Of a stretch of 64,000 nt of DNA, positions 18,323-28,843 are shown piece after piece; position 1 is the first letter of the stretch, and each line of letters opens with the position of its first letter. The notes under the pieces were generated by a model that searched no databases, was not told the origin of the DNA, and was given only the letters and a program-made list of their open reading frames with translations. The stretch spans positions 372,001-436,000 of the forward strand of contig NZ_QGNX01000004.1 of assembly GCF_003265325.1 (NCBI RefSeq), in the 5' to 3' direction. The position numbers and the translations under genes were made by a program. The DNA comes from Oceanibium sediminis (lineage in GTDB: Bacteria > Pseudomonadota > Alphaproteobacteria > Rhodobacterales > Rhodobacteraceae).

Positions 18323-19108
18323 CTATTCCTCGTCGCTGGCGTTGACCAGGTCGGCCAGCTCGCGCCCCGCATCGCGCAGCGCCTGCAGGCAGCCGAGCGC
18401 CTTTTTGACGTCGAAGCGCTGCGTCGGCGCGTGAAAGGACAGGGTCGCCATCAGCCGCCCATTGGTGTGCAGCACCGGCACGGCGAGCGCGATCATGTCC
18501 TCCATGAACTCTTCGCGGTCCAGGGCGTAGCCGCGCGCGCGCACCTCGCGGATCTCCTCCAGCAGCGCGTCGGGGTCGGTGATGGTGTTCGGCGTCCGCC
18601 GCTCCAGCTCTGTGGCGGCGACGTATTTCTGCAGGTGGTTGCGCGCCAGCGAGCTGAGGTACATCTTGCCGCTGGCGGTGCAATAGAACGGCACCTGCGT
18701 TCCGATGGGCAGCTGGATGCGCAGCGGCCACTCGGTCTCCACCCGGTCGAGATAGGTCATCGCGTCCCTGTCGGGATAGGCGATGTTGCAGGTTTCGCCG
18801 ATCTCGCGGCTCAGGCGTTTCAGGATCGCCTGCCGCGCAGTGCGGATGCGCAGCGACGACATGATGCCCCCCGCCAGCTGGCGCAGCCGCGGCCCGGGCG
18901 AATAGGTCCGCCCGTTGAGGTCGCGCTGAACGAACCCCTCCTCCTCAAGCGTGTTGAAAAGGCGGTGGATGGTCGGCTTCGGCAGGCCGATGGTGGCGTT
19001 CACCTCCGTCGGCGTCAGGGGAACCCCCGCCAGGGCGATCTGTTCGATCACGGCCAGCAGACGCAGATTTGTCGGGATCGCGCCCATCTTCGCGCCATCA
19101 GCAGCCAT
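18323..19108 (-). CDS. IclR-family transcriptional regulator
   Basis: 261 residues from ATG 19108. A winged helix (residues about 12-75, LTPTEVNATIGLPKPTIHRLFNTLEEEGF) is followed by an IclR effector domain with FYCTASGKMYLS near residue 155 and AVPVLHTNGRLMATLSFHAP near residue 220. It starts 13 bp after the TRAP large-subunit gene, so it is probably part of that operon and controls it. Confidence 0.9.
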   Translation of the reverse strand: MAADGAKMGAIPTNLRLLAVIEQIALAGVPLTPTEVNATIGLPKPTIHRLFNTLEEEGFVQRDLNGRTYSPGPRLRQLAGGIMSSLRIRTARQAILKRLSREIGETCNIAYPDRDAMTYLDRVETEWPLRIQLPIGTQVPFYCTASGKMYLSSLARNHLQKYVAATELERRTPNTITDPDALLEEIREVRARGYALDREEFMEDMIALAVPVLHTNGRLMATLSFHAPTQRFDVKKALGCLQALRDAGRELADLVNASDEE

Positions 19109-19121
19109 GCGTGTCTCTTTC

Positions 19122-20480
19122 TCATCGTTGCGGCAAAAGCATCGTCGACAGCGCCGGAACCAGCGCAACGATGATCCAGACCGCTATCAGCGCGGCAAGA
19201 TAGAGCAGTGTGTAGCGCAGCAACCTGAAATAGGGAACACCAGTCACCCCCGACGCCACGTAGAGGTTCAGCCCGTAGGGCGGCGTGATGAACCCGATGG
19301 ACGCGCCGACAAGGAAGACGACGGCGAACTGCACCGGCTCCACCCCCACGGAATGCGCGATAGGCGCAAGGATGGGGGCCAGGATGATGGTGACCGGCAG
19401 GCTTTCCAGCACCATGCCGCAGACGAAGACGATCGCCATCGCGGTGAACAGCACCGCGTAGTAGCCGCCCATGGAGATGACGAAATTGCCGATCACCTCC
19501 TGCGCGCCCAGGACCGAGAGGATCTGCTGCATCACCACCGACACGGCGATCAGCGGCGCAAGGATGCCGGTGATCTGGGCCGAGCGCATGGTGATCGAAG
19601 GCAGCTCCAGCGGGCCGAACCCCTGCACCACCAGCATCTGGCCGATGGACTTTTCCGAGATGTCGCTGTCCTTGCGCCCACCCATAAGGCGGTAGAGCGG
19701 CAGGCACACGAAGCCCACGATCACGCAGAAGCCCACGGTGACGCCCGCCGCCTCGGTGGGCGAGAATTTCCCGGTGTAGATCCCCCAGAGTACAAGGCCG
19801 ATCGCGAAAAAGCCCAGCCACGCGCCGACGGCCGTCTTGATCACGCGCAGGGGGCTGAGCGGGATCAGGAAGCCCCAGCCGTTCTTCCAGCAGATCAGGA
19901 AACAGGCGAACATCATGCCGATGACCATCATCGTACCGGGAATGATGCCGGCCACGAACAGGTCCGAAATGGGCAGGTTCAGAAGGAAGCCGTAGACGAT
20001 GAAGATGATCGACGGCGGGATGATGATCCCGACCGTGCCCCCCGCCGCCGCCGTGGCCGCCGAGAAGCGCTCGTCATAGCCGCCCTTCACCATCTCCGGG
20101 TGCAGCATGGAGCCGATGGTCGCCGTCGTCGCCGAGTTCGAGCCGGAGATCGCCGCGAACAGCCCGCACGCCCCGAGCGAGGCCATGGCCAGCCCGCCCC
20201 GGATCCAGCCTAAGCAGGCATAGGCAAAATCGCTCAGTCGCCGCGCGATGCCCGAGCGGTTGATCAGGTCCCCCGTCAGGATGAACAGCGGCATCGCCAG
20301 CAGCGCGAAGCCGTCGGTAAACACGTCGGCCAGCGCCGCGCCGATATTGTCCAGCGGCATGCCCAGCACGAAGGACACCCCGAGCACCCAGTAGCCGATC
20401 ACAAGGAAGACCGGCACGCCGAGCATGAACAGCAGCGTCACCCCGACGGAGATCAGCGTGATGAGAGTTCCGTCCGCCAT
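19122..20480 (-). CDS. TRAP transporter large permease (DctM type)
   Basis: 452 residues with about 12 membrane helices. Typical DctM segments are MPLFILTGDLINRSGIARRL near residue 65, FAAISGSNSATTATIGSMLHPEM near residue 110 and GIIIPPSIIFIVYGF near residue 150. It is the ion-coupled channel subunit. The gene starts one base after the small subunit. Confidence 0.92.
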   Translation of the reverse strand: MADGTLITLISVGVTLLFMLGVPVFLVIGYWVLGVSFVLGMPLDNIGAALADVFTDGFALLAMPLFILTGDLINRSGIARRLSDFAYACLGWIRGGLAMASLGACGLFAAISGSNSATTATIGSMLHPEMVKGGYDERFSAATAAAGGTVGIIIPPSIIFIVYGFLLNLPISDLFVAGIIPGTMMVIGMMFACFLICWKNGWGFLIPLSPLRVIKTAVGAWLGFFAIGLVLWGIYTGKFSPTEAAGVTVGFCVIVGFVCLPLYRLMGGRKDSDISEKSIGQMLVVQGFGPLELPSITMRSAQITGILAPLIAVSVVMQQILSVLGAQEVIGNFVISMGGYYAVLFTAMAIVFVCGMVLESLPVTIILAPILAPIAHSVGVEPVQFAVVFLVGASIGFITPPYGLNLYVASGVTGVPYFRLLRYTLLYLAALIAVWIIVALVPALSTMLLPQR

Positions 20481-20481
20481 G

Positions 20482-21150
20482 TCATTCGCCCCCTATCACG
20501 GCCTGCCCGATCAACTCGTCGCCAGACCTGTAATTCGCGATGTCGATCAGAAGGTTTTCCAGCACCCGCGCCACCAGCGCGGTGAAGGCGAGCGGCACCG
20601 ACACCAGGAACCACCACTGCATGACGTTGTCGGTTCCCAGCATGATCTGGAAGTTCGAGGCGGAGTTGGCGACCACCCGAGTCGAAGTGACGACGACGAC
20701 CCAGGAAAAGGCGATCCACAGCACCGCGTCCAGCATCAGGCAGGCCATCTGCCCCGGGCGCGGCATGAGGGTCCGGAACTCGGCGAAGGCCAGGTGCGTG
20801 CGCAGCTTGACGTTATAGCTGCAGCCGAACCAGGTCATGATCAGGAACAGGAACGGCGGCAGGGTTGTGGACCAGGGCGCCTGCTGGGACAGCACGAAGC
20901 GGCGGAAGACCTCGACGAAGATGATGCCGCCGATGGTCAGGTAGGACACCACCATGACCGAGGATTCGAAATTGCGCTCGAACCAGGGGCTCACGCGGTA
21001 GGCGAGCAGGATCAGGATGGCCGCACCCGTCATCGCGATCAGGCCCAGCGGCCAGACCGCGGGCTGGCGCATCGCCTCGCTCAGCATCCATGAATCGCCC
21101 GCGGATATGGCGCTCAGGATCTCTCCTGTGCCGTTGAACCAGCCGGTCAT
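20482..21150 (-). CDS. TRAP transporter small permease (DctQ type)
   Basis: 222 residues with four predicted membrane helices after a 30-residue N-terminal extension. The RTHLAFAEFRTLMPRP segment near residue 115 matches the DctQ loop (R-x-H-L-x). It sits between the binding protein and the large subunit. Confidence 0.85.
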   Translation of the reverse strand: MTGWFNGTGEILSAISAGDSWMLSEAMRQPAVWPLGLIAMTGAAILILLAYRVSPWFERNFESSVMVVSYLTIGGIIFVEVFRRFVLSQQAPWSTTLPPFLFLIMTWFGCSYNVKLRTHLAFAEFRTLMPRPGQMACLMLDAVLWIAFSWVVVVTSTRVVANSASNFQIMLGTDNVMQWWFLVSVPLAFTALVARVLENLLIDIANYRSGDELIGQAVIGGE

Positions 21151-21210
21151 GCCCCATTCCTCCCTTTGGGTCGCCCTATGTCAGCGCGGTCTTTCCTGCC
21201 GCGTCCGGAA

Positions 21211-21241
21211 CGTCCGGGCCGCCACGCGGGCCGCCCGGACG
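21211..21241 (-). terminator. Intercistronic hairpin between dctP and dctQ
   Basis: CGTCCGGGC and GCCCGGACG are perfect 9-nt inverted repeats with a 13-nt loop, 14 bp after the binding-protein stop. No T-run follows, so transcript stabilisation or attenuation is more likely than full termination. Confidence 0.6.
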
Positions 21242-21254
21242 AAAGTCTGGCCGA

Positions 21255-22490
21255 TCAGGCCGCGCGCCACCAGCGGCGCGGCTCGACGTTTTCGGGCAGC
21301 GTTTCCTTGGGGATCTGGCGCGCCACGTCGTAGATCTCCTGGTAGGTATCGACGCCGCCGGCCCAGTTGTTGAGCCGCTCGCGCCACTGCGTCCAGGGTT
21401 CGGGATTGAACTCGGGCGAGCACATCTCCTCTGCCATGCGGACCTCGCTTTCGGGCAGGAAGGCGCAGCGCACGTTGTTCTCGGCGAAGATGGTGCCGGG
21501 AAGCTGCGGGTCGCTGAAGCCCACGGTCTTGACCAGCGCGGCCTCGTTCGCGGCCTGCACGTGGACCTGCGCAAGATAGGCGGATTCCATGATCGCATCC
21601 TGAAGATGCGGCTCCATCGCGTCGAAGACGCTGGCGTTCATGCCGGTGTGCTCGGTCCCGCAGAAGAAGCCCAGGTCCACCGACTGGCTGACCACCGGGG
21701 CCATGTTGGCGTAGGCCACGGCGGAGGCCCAGGTCTCTGCCCCGTCGATCAGGCCCTGCTTCAGACCGTCCAGCGTTTCTTCCCAGGCGACGGGGACGGG
21801 GTTCAGGTTCAACTGCTGCATCGCGATCCGGCCGAGCTGCGTGCCGGTGACGCGGTTCTTGGTGCCGAACAGCTCCTCCAGCTTGGTGACGGTCGGCTTG
21901 TCCGCGAAGGACTGGCCCAGCTGGATGCCGCGCAACTCGCAATGGCTGAACAGGAACTTCAGGCCGTGACGCTTTTCCAGCGGCTCGCGCAGCAGCTTCA
22001 TGGATTCCGGGCTGTAGAGGAAGTGGTACTGCGACGCACGGGTGGGGAACATGTAGGCGTAGTCCAGCACGTTCAGGTACGGCGCGCCCCCGGCGGAGTT
22101 CTGGGTGGAGGCGGCATACATGTCCACCACGCCGAGCTGTGTCTTCTCCACGCAGTTCAGCTGGCCGCAGATCTGGTTGTCGCCGATGAACTCGACACGG
22201 ATCTCGCCCTCCGTCCGCTCTTCCAGGTCACGGGCGAATTCCAGCACCCCGGCGCGCTCGATCAGCAGGTTGCGCGCGTTGAAGCCCGACGCACCCAGCT
22301 TGAGGGTGTGCTTGGGCTCATTGGCGAAGCGCTTCTGATAGGTGCTTTCCGCCGCCTGGGCGAGCGAGGGCAGCGTGACCGCCCCGGTCAGCGCGCTGGC
22401 CCCAAACACCACCGAGGACAGCCCATACTGGCCCGACAGCTTGAACAGATCGCGGCGCGAAATGCCGCTTATGGTTTTCGATACTTTCAT
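21255..22490 (-). CDS. TRAP transporter solute-binding protein (DctP type), Tat-exported
   Basis: 411 residues, longer than the usual 320-350. The N-terminus (ISRRDLFKLSG followed by a hydrophobic stretch ending at SLAQA) is a twin-arginine signal. The mature part has the DctP pattern: TLKLGASGFNARN, the EIRVEFIGDNQICGQ segment and GLKQGLIDGAETWASAVAY near residue 245. Ligand unknown; the divergent GMC alcohol oxidoreductase suggests an alcohol or a related carboxylate. Confidence 0.88.
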   Translation of the reverse strand: MKVSKTISGISRRDLFKLSGQYGLSSVVFGASALTGAVTLPSLAQAAESTYQKRFANEPKHTLKLGASGFNARNLLIERAGVLEFARDLEERTEGEIRVEFIGDNQICGQLNCVEKTQLGVVDMYAASTQNSAGGAPYLNVLDYAYMFPTRASQYHFLYSPESMKLLREPLEKRHGLKFLFSHCELRGIQLGQSFADKPTVTKLEELFGTKNRVTGTQLGRIAMQQLNLNPVPVAWEETLDGLKQGLIDGAETWASAVAYANMAPVVSQSVDLGFFCGTEHTGMNASVFDAMEPHLQDAIMESAYLAQVHVQAANEAALVKTVGFSDPQLPGTIFAENNVRCAFLPESEVRMAEEMCSPEFNPEPWTQWRERLNNWAGGVDTYQEIYDVARQIPKETLPENVEPRRWWRAA

Positions 22491-22607
22491 GATCTCCTCC
22501 CAAACGCATTATTTTGATACTTGCAGTCTCAATTCTGGGAGATTTATAGTTCTGCTGGCAAGAAAAATCTTTCCACGACGGAAGGACGGGAAGGAGATCG
22601 CGGAAAA

Positions 22608-24239
22608 ATGTCAGACCTGTCAGCAGATTTCGTGATCGTCGGCGGCGGCTCTGCCGGCTGCGTCCTGGCGAATCGCCTGTCCGAGGACCCCTCGATCCAG
22701 GTGATCCTGATGGAGGCGGGGGGCCGCGACTGGAACCCGTGGATCCACATCCCGGTCGGCTACTTCAAGACGATGCACAACCCGTCCGTGGACTGGTGCT
22801 ACCGCACGGAGCCGGACCCGGGGCTGAACGGGCGGCAGCTCGACTGGCCGCGCGGCAAAGTGCTGGGCGGCTCTTCCTCGCTCAACGGGCTCTTGTACGT
22901 GCGCGGGCAGCCGCAGGACTATGACCGCTGGGCCCAGATGGGCAATTCCGGCTGGGGCTGGGACGAGGTCCTGCCGCTGTTCAAACGCTCGGAACGCCAG
23001 GAACGCGGCGCTGATGAGTTCCACGGGGAGGACGGGCCCCTCTCGGTCTCGAACATGCGCCTGCAGCGCCCGATCTGCGATGCCTGGGTCGCCGCGGCGC
23101 AGGCTGCGGGCTATCCGTTCAACCCCGACTACAACGGCGCTTCGCAGGAGGGGGTGGGCTATTTCCAGCTGACGGCGCGCAACGGGCGGCGCTGCTCAAG
23201 CGCCGTGGCCTTCCTGAACCCTGCGCGCGGGCGGGCGAACCTGAGGATCCTGACCCACGCCGCCGCGCAGCGCGTCACCTTCGAGGGGCGGCGCGCGACC
23301 GGTGTCGCTTATCGCGACCGCTCCGGCGTGGAACACATCGTGCACGCGCGGGGCGAGGTCATCCTGTCCTCTGGCGCGATCGGCTCGCCCCAGCTTCTGA
23401 TGGTGTCGGGCATCGGCGAAGGCGCGCAACTGGCTGAACACGGCATCGACGTGCGGCATGACCTGCCGGGCGTGGGCAAGAACCTGCAGGATCATTTGCA
23501 GGCGCGGCTGGTCTTCAAGTGCAACGAACCCACGCTCAACGACGAGGTGCGCAACCCCCTCAACAAGGCGCGTATCGCGTTGAAATACGCGCTGTTCCGC
23601 GCCGGGCCGATGGCGATGGCCGCAAGCCTCGCCACCGGGTTCCTGCGCACCGGCGCGCATACCGATACGCCCGACATCCAGTTCCACGTCCAGCCCTGGT
23701 CCGCCGACAGCCCGGGTGAGGGCGTGCACCCCTTCTCGGCCTTCACCATGTCGGTCTGCCAACTGCGCCCCGAAAGCCGGGGTGAGATCCGGCTGGCCTC
23801 CGCCGATCCGGGCATTTACCCGAAGATCCACCCGCGCTACCTGTCCACCCCCACCGATTGCCGGACCATCGTCGAAGGCATCCGCATCGCCCGCCGCATC
23901 GCCCGCTGCGCACCGCTGAAGCACAAGATTTCGGAGGAATTCCGCCCCGACGCCACGCTGGACATGGACGACGAGGCCGGAACGCTGGATTGGGCGCGCG
24001 ACAACTCAACGACGATCTATCACCCGACCGGCACCTGCAAGATGGGCCTCGGCGGCGACGCGGTGGTGGATTCCCGCCTGCGCGTGCACGGGCTGAGCGG
24101 GCTGCGCGTTGCGGATTGTTCGATCATGCCCGAGATCGTCTCGGGCAACACCAACGCCCCGGCGATCATGATCGGGGAAAAGGCCTCCGACATGATCCTG
24201 CAAGACCGCAAACAGGGTGCGCCGCAGACCAGCGCCTGA
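22608..24239 (+). CDS. GMC-family FAD oxidoreductase (choline/alcohol dehydrogenase-like)
   Basis: 543 residues from ATG 22608 (GAAGGAGAT upstream). FAD-binding [15 protein letters not shown] at residues 12-26, [20 protein letters not shown] near residue 90, a HPTGTCKMG active-site His near residue 475, and SGNTNAPA with the second catalytic Asn near residue 515. No signal peptide. It oxidises an alcohol to an aldehyde or ketone. It is divergent from the TRAP/IclR operon and probably acts on its substrate. Confidence 0.88.
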   Translation: MSDLSADFVIVGGGSAGCVLANRLSEDPSIQVILMEAGGRDWNPWIHIPVGYFKTMHNPSVDWCYRTEPDPGLNGRQLDWPRGKVLGGSSSLNGLLYVRGQPQDYDRWAQMGNSGWGWDEVLPLFKRSERQERGADEFHGEDGPLSVSNMRLQRPICDAWVAAAQAAGYPFNPDYNGASQEGVGYFQLTARNGRRCSSAVAFLNPARGRANLRILTHAAAQRVTFEGRRATGVAYRDRSGVEHIVHARGEVILSSGAIGSPQLLMVSGIGEGAQLAEHGIDVRHDLPGVGKNLQDHLQARLVFKCNEPTLNDEVRNPLNKARIALKYALFRAGPMAMAASLATGFLRTGAHTDTPDIQFHVQPWSADSPGEGVHPFSAFTMSVCQLRPESRGEIRLASADPGIYPKIHPRYLSTPTDCRTIVEGIRIARRIARCAPLKHKISEEFRPDATLDMDDEAGTLDWARDNSTTIYHPTGTCKMGLGGDAVVDSRLRVHGLSGLRVADCSIMPEIVSGNTNAPAIMIGEKASDMILQDRKQGAPQTSA

Positions 24240-24277
24240 TGCTGGCGCGGGGAACCGCCTCGGGGGATCGCCCCCAT

Positions 24278-24310
24278 GGCGGGCCACCGGCAAACGGCGG
24301 TGGCCCCGCC
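24278..24310. terminator. Hairpin between convergent GMC and ribulokinase genes
   Basis: GGCGGGCCACCG pairs with CGGTGGCCCCGCC (one bulged C) around an 8-nt loop. It lies centrally in the 83-bp gap between two convergent stops. T-runs are absent, but the position fits a bidirectional terminator. Confidence 0.6.
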
Positions 24311-24322
24311 GAAAACGGGCGA

Positions 24323-25951
24323 TCAGCGCCGCGCGGCCTGCCGGGCGACGGCCTGCAACTGCTCGAATATTGCGAAACGGGCGTCATGCTGCGCGCGCAC
24401 GGCGCCTTCAGCAGGCGTGTAGCGCGACGCGAAGCTAGACATCTTTTCCATGGCCAGGTGGATATCCGGGTGGAGCCCCCCCGCGACACTGCCGAGGATC
24501 GACGCCCCCAGAAGGACCGGTTCCTCGGCGGCTGGCGCCGCGATCTCCAGCCCGGTGGTGTCCGCCAGGAGCTGGCGGATCATGTCGCTGCGCCCCGCAC
24601 CGCCACTGATGACGATCCGCTGGACATGGGCCCCGGCCTTGGCCTGAGCCTCGACGATCTGGCGCAAGCCGTAGCCGATCCCGCACAGCCCCGCGACGTA
24701 GAGCGCAACGAGGCTGTTAAGGTCGCGCTCCATGCCTAGCCCCGCGATCACCGCGCGGGTGTGCGGATCGGCGTGTGGCGCGCGGTTGCCAAGGAACTCC
24801 GGCACCACGTGTACATCCCCTGCAAGGGCGGCGGGGTTCGGATTGTCCCCTAATAGCGCCTCGGCCTGCCGGGCCAGCCATGCGGGCAAGGACAGGTCGT
24901 GGCGCGCGGCCTCGGTGCGTGCCGCCTCGGCATGGGGATGAAATTCGAGCAGGTGATCGATGGCCGCCCCCGCGGCGGACTGCCCACCCTCGTTCAGCCA
25001 GAGCCCCGGCACCATCGCGGAATAGTACGGCCCCCAGACGCCCGGAACGAACACCGGTTCCTTCGTGGATGTCATGGTGCACGACGACGTGCCGAACACG
25101 TAGGCCATGTTGGCCTCAGCCCCGCCGCCACCCTGCGCCCCGACGGAGCCGATACCGCCCGCATGCGCGTCGATCAGCCCAGCCGCAACCGGGGTGCCGG
25201 GAAGCAGGCCGAAATCCTCGGCGGCCTGTTGGGACAGGCCACTGCCCAGGGCCGCGCCGGCGGGCACCACGGTCGTGCCGATCCTGCTGAACCCTTCGTC
25301 CGCCAGGTCGCCCAGACCCACGGTCCGGAAATAATCCGGGTCCCAGCCACCCTCATGCCCCATGTAGGTCCATTTGCACGTGACCGTGCAGATGGAGCGG
25401 GCCAGGTCCCCGCTCGCGCGCCAGGTCAGGAAGTCGGTCAGGTCCATGAACTGCCAGGCCCGGGCGTAGACTTCCACGCGATGCTCCTTCAGCCAGAGCA
25501 GCTTGGGCGTCTCCATCTCGGGGGAAATCCGCCCCCCCACGTAGTCGAGCACACGGTGCCCGCTTTCATTGATCCGCTCTGCCTGCGCCAGCGCACGGTG
25601 GTCCATCCAGACCATGATGTTGCGCTCGGGGTGGTCCGGGTCGCCGACCGGCAGCGGTGCGCCGCCCTCGCCGAGCACCACCAGCGAGCAGGTCGCATCG
25701 AAGCCGATCCCGCGCAGCTGCTCTGGCCTGACGCCCGATGCCTTCAGCGCGCCGCGCACCGATTTGGCCACGGCTTGCCAGATGTCCTCGCTCGACTGTT
25801 CGACGATGGTGCCGCCCTCGCGGTGGATGAACGTGGCGCATTTGTCCGTGCCGACCATCTTCCCGTCGGTGGTGAAGACGCCCGCGCGCGCACTGCCCGT
25901 GCCGACATCGATCCCGAGGACATAGGCTTGTGCCGCATCTGATCCGGTCAT
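24323..25951 (-). CDS. rbtK: D-ribulokinase (FGGY family)
   Basis: 542 residues. ATP motif GIDVGTGSARAGVF near residue 13, then GFDATCSLVVL with TCSLV at residues 87-91, a motif I recall as a signature of FGGY enzymes specific for D-ribulose. FMDLTDFLTWRASGD near residue 165 and VISGGAGRSDMIRQLLAD near residue 440 complete the family pattern. It phosphorylates D-ribulose to D-ribulose 5-phosphate. It follows the ribitol dehydrogenase gene, whose product is D-ribulose, which supports the call. Last gene of the operon. Confidence 0.88.
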   Translation of the reverse strand: MTGSDAAQAYVLGIDVGTGSARAGVFTTDGKMVGTDKCATFIHREGGTIVEQSSEDIWQAVAKSVRGALKASGVRPEQLRGIGFDATCSLVVLGEGGAPLPVGDPDHPERNIMVWMDHRALAQAERINESGHRVLDYVGGRISPEMETPKLLWLKEHRVEVYARAWQFMDLTDFLTWRASGDLARSICTVTCKWTYMGHEGGWDPDYFRTVGLGDLADEGFSRIGTTVVPAGAALGSGLSQQAAEDFGLLPGTPVAAGLIDAHAGGIGSVGAQGGGGAEANMAYVFGTSSCTMTSTKEPVFVPGVWGPYYSAMVPGLWLNEGGQSAAGAAIDHLLEFHPHAEAARTEAARHDLSLPAWLARQAEALLGDNPNPAALAGDVHVVPEFLGNRAPHADPHTRAVIAGLGMERDLNSLVALYVAGLCGIGYGLRQIVEAQAKAGAHVQRIVISGGAGRSDMIRQLLADTTGLEIAAPAAEEPVLLGASILGSVAGGLHPDIHLAMEKMSSFASRYTPAEGAVRAQHDARFAIFEQLQAVARQAARR

Positions 25952-25973
25952 CGTGCTTCTCCCTTCCCGCCGC

Positions 25974-26702
25974 TCACAGATCGACGCTGTTTGGCAGGAT
26001 GACCATGTCCCGGATCACCACACCGCGCGGGCGTGTGAGCATGAAGAGGACCGCCTCGGCGACCTCGCGGGGCTGCATGAGCGAGCCGTTGGCCAGCGCC
26101 TCTTCCATCTTTTCCTTGGGCCAGTCGTCCAGCAGCGCGGTGACGACGGGCCCGGGAAGGACCGCGCCCATGCGGATGCCGTGTTGCGACACCTGGCGCC
26201 GCGTCGCGTGAAGGAAGGCCTGTACCGCGAATTTCGAGGCGGTGTAGATCGGCTCCCAGACCACCGGGACCACGCCAGCGACGGAGCTGGTGAAGATGAT
26301 GTCCCCGCTCTTGCGCTCGATCATCCGGGGCAGCACCGCCTGCACGCTGCGAAAGGCCGCGTTGATGTTGAGGTTCAGCATCCGGTCCCATTCGTCGGGA
26401 TTGCCTTCGGCGGCGGGCCCGCCGACATAGGCGCCCGCATTCGCGTGGAAGATGTCGAGCGGGCCGATCAGGTCCTCGATCCGGGGCAACATGGCCGAGA
26501 CCTCGGGCCCGTCGAGCAGGTCGATCACCAGGGGCTTGGCCCCTTCCCCAAGCTCCTCGCACAGCGCGTTCAGCCGATCCGCCGCCCGGTCGATCAGCAC
26601 GACGCGGGCCCCCTCCTCGATCAGGATCCGCGCGCATTCCAGCCCGATGCCAGAGGCGGCGCCGGTGATGGCTGCGGTCTTGCCGTCCATCGGTTTTGTC
26701 AT
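25974..26702 (-). CDS. rbtD: Ribitol 2-dehydrogenase (SDR)
   Basis: 242 residues from ATG 26702 (GGAAGGAATTGAA upstream). NAD-binding TGAASGIG (13-20), HANAG near 86-90, catalytic Ser139/140, Tyr153 and Lys157. Beyond the SDR motifs, stretches such as [10 protein letters not shown](V)GGP, the WEP(I)[11 protein letters not shown] region, [18 protein letters not shown] and the C-terminal VILPNSVDL agree almost residue for residue with Klebsiella ribitol dehydrogenase as I remember it. Oxidises ribitol to D-ribulose with NAD. Confidence 0.9.
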   Translation of the reverse strand: MTKPMDGKTAAITGAASGIGLECARILIEEGARVVLIDRAADRLNALCEELGEGAKPLVIDLLDGPEVSAMLPRIEDLIGPLDIFHANAGAYVGGPAAEGNPDEWDRMLNLNINAAFRSVQAVLPRMIERKSGDIIFTSSVAGVVPVVWEPIYTASKFAVQAFLHATRRQVSQHGIRMGAVLPGPVVTALLDDWPKEKMEEALANGSLMQPREVAEAVLFMLTRPRGVVIRDMVILPNSVDL

Positions 26703-26721
26703 TTCAATTCCTTCCGATAGG

Positions 26722-27978
26722 TTATGCACGGCCGTGGCTTGCGCGCGAGCGGCGGGCGAGCGAGTCGACGATGACGGCGATGGCAAGGACCCCGCCGGTG
26801 ATCATGTAGCGCAGCGATGAGCTGAGGTTCAGCAACGTCAGCCCGTTGGAAATCGCCATGATGACCAGAACACCCAGCAAGGCAGACCAGGCCGAACCGC
26901 GCCCCCCGAAGAGCGAGGTCCCCCCGATCACCGCCGCGGCGATCGCGTTGAGATTGACGTCCCCGGTCCCCGCCTGCTGGCTGGCAGAGGCGAGGCGCGC
27001 CGCCGCGAACACCCCGCCAAGGGCGGCAAAGGTCGAACAGGCGACGAAGGCGGTCAGGCGGATGCGCTTGACGTTGATCCCCGAGCGGCGGGCGGCTTCG
27101 GCGTTTCCGCCAACCGCGAACATCGACCGCCCCCACTTCGTGCGGGTCAAGGCGTAGTTCAGGATGAGCACGAGCAGCACGAAGACGCCGAACATCCAGG
27201 GCACGCCGCGCCCCTGCTCAAGGTAGTAGACCGCGAACACCAGCGCGACGGTCAGGAAGATGGCCTTGGTGATCACCACGCTCATCCCCTGCGACGACAG
27301 GTTTGCCGCGCTGCGTTGCTGGTTCCGGCGCATACCGCCGTAAACCAGCAACGCCCCCGGCGCGATGGCCAGCAGGTAGGACAGCCACGCCGGCATGATC
27401 AGGATCTGCCCGAAGCGCACCAGCGGCGAGGTGAAGGGCATGTTGATCGACCCGGTCGGCCCCAGGATGTAGAGTTGCAAGCCCAGCAGCGCGAGCAGCC
27501 CGGCCAGCGTGGCGACGAAGCTCGGCATCTCGAACTGGTTGCGCAGGTAGCCGTACACCAGCCCGACAAGCGCGCCCGTCAGCAGAACGGCGAGGATGGC
27601 AATCGGCAGCGGAAGCCCCGAGTTGACCCATAGGACCCCGGTGATCGCCGAGGCGAGGCCGCTCATAGACCCGATGGAGAGGTCGATCTCTCCCAGCAGC
27701 AGGACACAGACCACGCCAAGCGCGATAAGCCCCACGGCGGCGGCGTCGAAAAGCAGGTTCACAAGGTTGTTCGGCGCGAGAAAGACAGGGTTCAGCGCGC
27801 TGAACACGGTGGAGATGAACAGCAGGCCGATGACGACGGGCAACATGCCGAGATCGCCCGAACGGACCTGGTCCACGAAGCCGCGCAGGGCCCCGGACAG
27901 GCCGGCGTCATGGCGCACGCGCGTGTCGGCGCGGTCAAGCTGCAGGCCGGGGGCGCTTTTCTGGGTGTCCTGTGTCAT
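26722..27978 (-). CDS. Ribitol ABC transporter permease (XylH/RbsC-like)
   Basis: 418 residues from ATG 27978; the open frame upstream of this lies inside the ATPase gene. A hydrophilic N-terminus of about 45 residues precedes roughly 10 helices. [20 protein letters not shown] near residue 95 and [21 protein letters not shown] near residue 360 are family motifs. Start overlaps the ATPase stop by 4 bp. It forms a homodimeric channel, since there is only one permease gene. Confidence 0.88.
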   Translation of the reverse strand: MTQDTQKSAPGLQLDRADTRVRHDAGLSGALRGFVDQVRSGDLGMLPVVIGLLFISTVFSALNPVFLAPNNLVNLLFDAAAVGLIALGVVCVLLLGEIDLSIGSMSGLASAITGVLWVNSGLPLPIAILAVLLTGALVGLVYGYLRNQFEMPSFVATLAGLLALLGLQLYILGPTGSINMPFTSPLVRFGQILIMPAWLSYLLAIAPGALLVYGGMRRNQQRSAANLSSQGMSVVITKAIFLTVALVFAVYYLEQGRGVPWMFGVFVLLVLILNYALTRTKWGRSMFAVGGNAEAARRSGINVKRIRLTAFVACSTFAALGGVFAAARLASASQQAGTGDVNLNAIAAAVIGGTSLFGGRGSAWSALLGVLVIMAISNGLTLLNLSSSLRYMITGGVLAIAVIVDSLARRSRASHGRA

Positions 27979-28781
27979 TTGTCTTCCCCCACTTCCTCTA
28001 GTTTGCGCGCAGCCCGCCGCGAGACGGAGTTCTCGCTCGCGCCCGTGATCGCCGAGACGAGCTCCTGGTGCGACGTGTCGGCGGTATAGACACCGTTGTT
28101 CTTTCCAAGACGCAGCACGACGATGCGATCCGCGACCGCGCGCACGTCCTCCATGTTGTGAGAGATCAGGATGACGCCATGACCCCGGTCGCGGACGCGC
28201 TCGATCAGGTTCAGCACCTCGGCCGTCTGCGCCACGCCAAGCGCGGCGGTCGGCTCGTCCAGCATGATGATATGCGGGTCGAGCAGCAGCGAGCGAGCGA
28301 TGGCGACGGTCTGGCGCTGCCCGCCGGACAGCGATGCGATGGGTTCGCGCACCGAAGGTATGCGCGCGGCCAGTTCCTGCAGAAGAGTCCAGGCGCGGAC
28401 TTCCATCTGCACCTCGTCCATGCGCCAGGGCGAAATCTCGTGACCGAGGAACAGGTTGGCGACGACGTCCAGGTTCTCGCACAGCGCCAGGTCCTGAAAG
28501 ACCGTCGCAATGCCCATTTCCAGCGCCTTGCCAGGCGTGTCCAGCGTCACCTGCCGCCCGAGGTATTCAATGGTGCCCGAGGTGGGCTGGTGGACTCCCG
28601 CCAGCACCTTGACCAGCGTGGATTTGCCCGCGCCGTTGTCGCCGACCAGCGCGACGACCTCTCCGGCATGGACGTCAAGCTCGATGTCCTCGAGGGCGGT
28701 CACGGCGCCGAACTGTTTGCCGATCCCCCTGAGACGCAGGATTGGTTCGCCGTCACCGGGTCCAGTGGCTTCTAGTGTCAT
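27975..28781 (-). CDS. Ribitol ABC transporter ATPase (single domain)
   Basis: 268 residues: Walker A GDNGAGKSTLVKVLAG near residue 45, LSGGQRQTVAIARSLL near residue 148, Walker B IIMLDEPTAALG. Only one ATPase domain is present, half the size of the usual RbsA/XylG protein, so it must dimerise. Similar single-domain ATPases occur in rhizobial sugar operons (FrcA type). Confidence 0.9.
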   Translation of the reverse strand: MTLEATGPGDGEPILRLRGIGKQFGAVTALEDIELDVHAGEVVALVGDNGAGKSTLVKVLAGVHQPTSGTIEYLGRQVTLDTPGKALEMGIATVFQDLALCENLDVVANLFLGHEISPWRMDEVQMEVRAWTLLQELAARIPSVREPIASLSGGQRQTVAIARSLLLDPHIIMLDEPTAALGVAQTAEVLNLIERVRDRGHGVILISHNMEDVRAVADRIVVLRLGKNNGVYTADTSHQELVSAITGASENSVSRRAARKLEEVGEDK

Positions 28782-28806
28782 GACTTCCTCCTCCCGCGTA
28801 AAAGAG

Positions 28807-28834
28807 GCGCGGCGCCGGGGAACCGGCGCCGCGC
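28807..28834 (-). terminator. Perfect 12-bp intercistronic hairpin after ribitol-binding protein gene
   Basis: GCGCGGCGCCGG and CCGGCGCCGCGC pair perfectly around a 4-nt loop. It begins 9 bp after the binding-protein stop, and on the transcribed strand CTCTTTTA follows. This is a good attenuator that would make binding protein more abundant than ATPase and permease. Confidence 0.8.
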
Positions 28835-28843
28835 ACGAGCTGT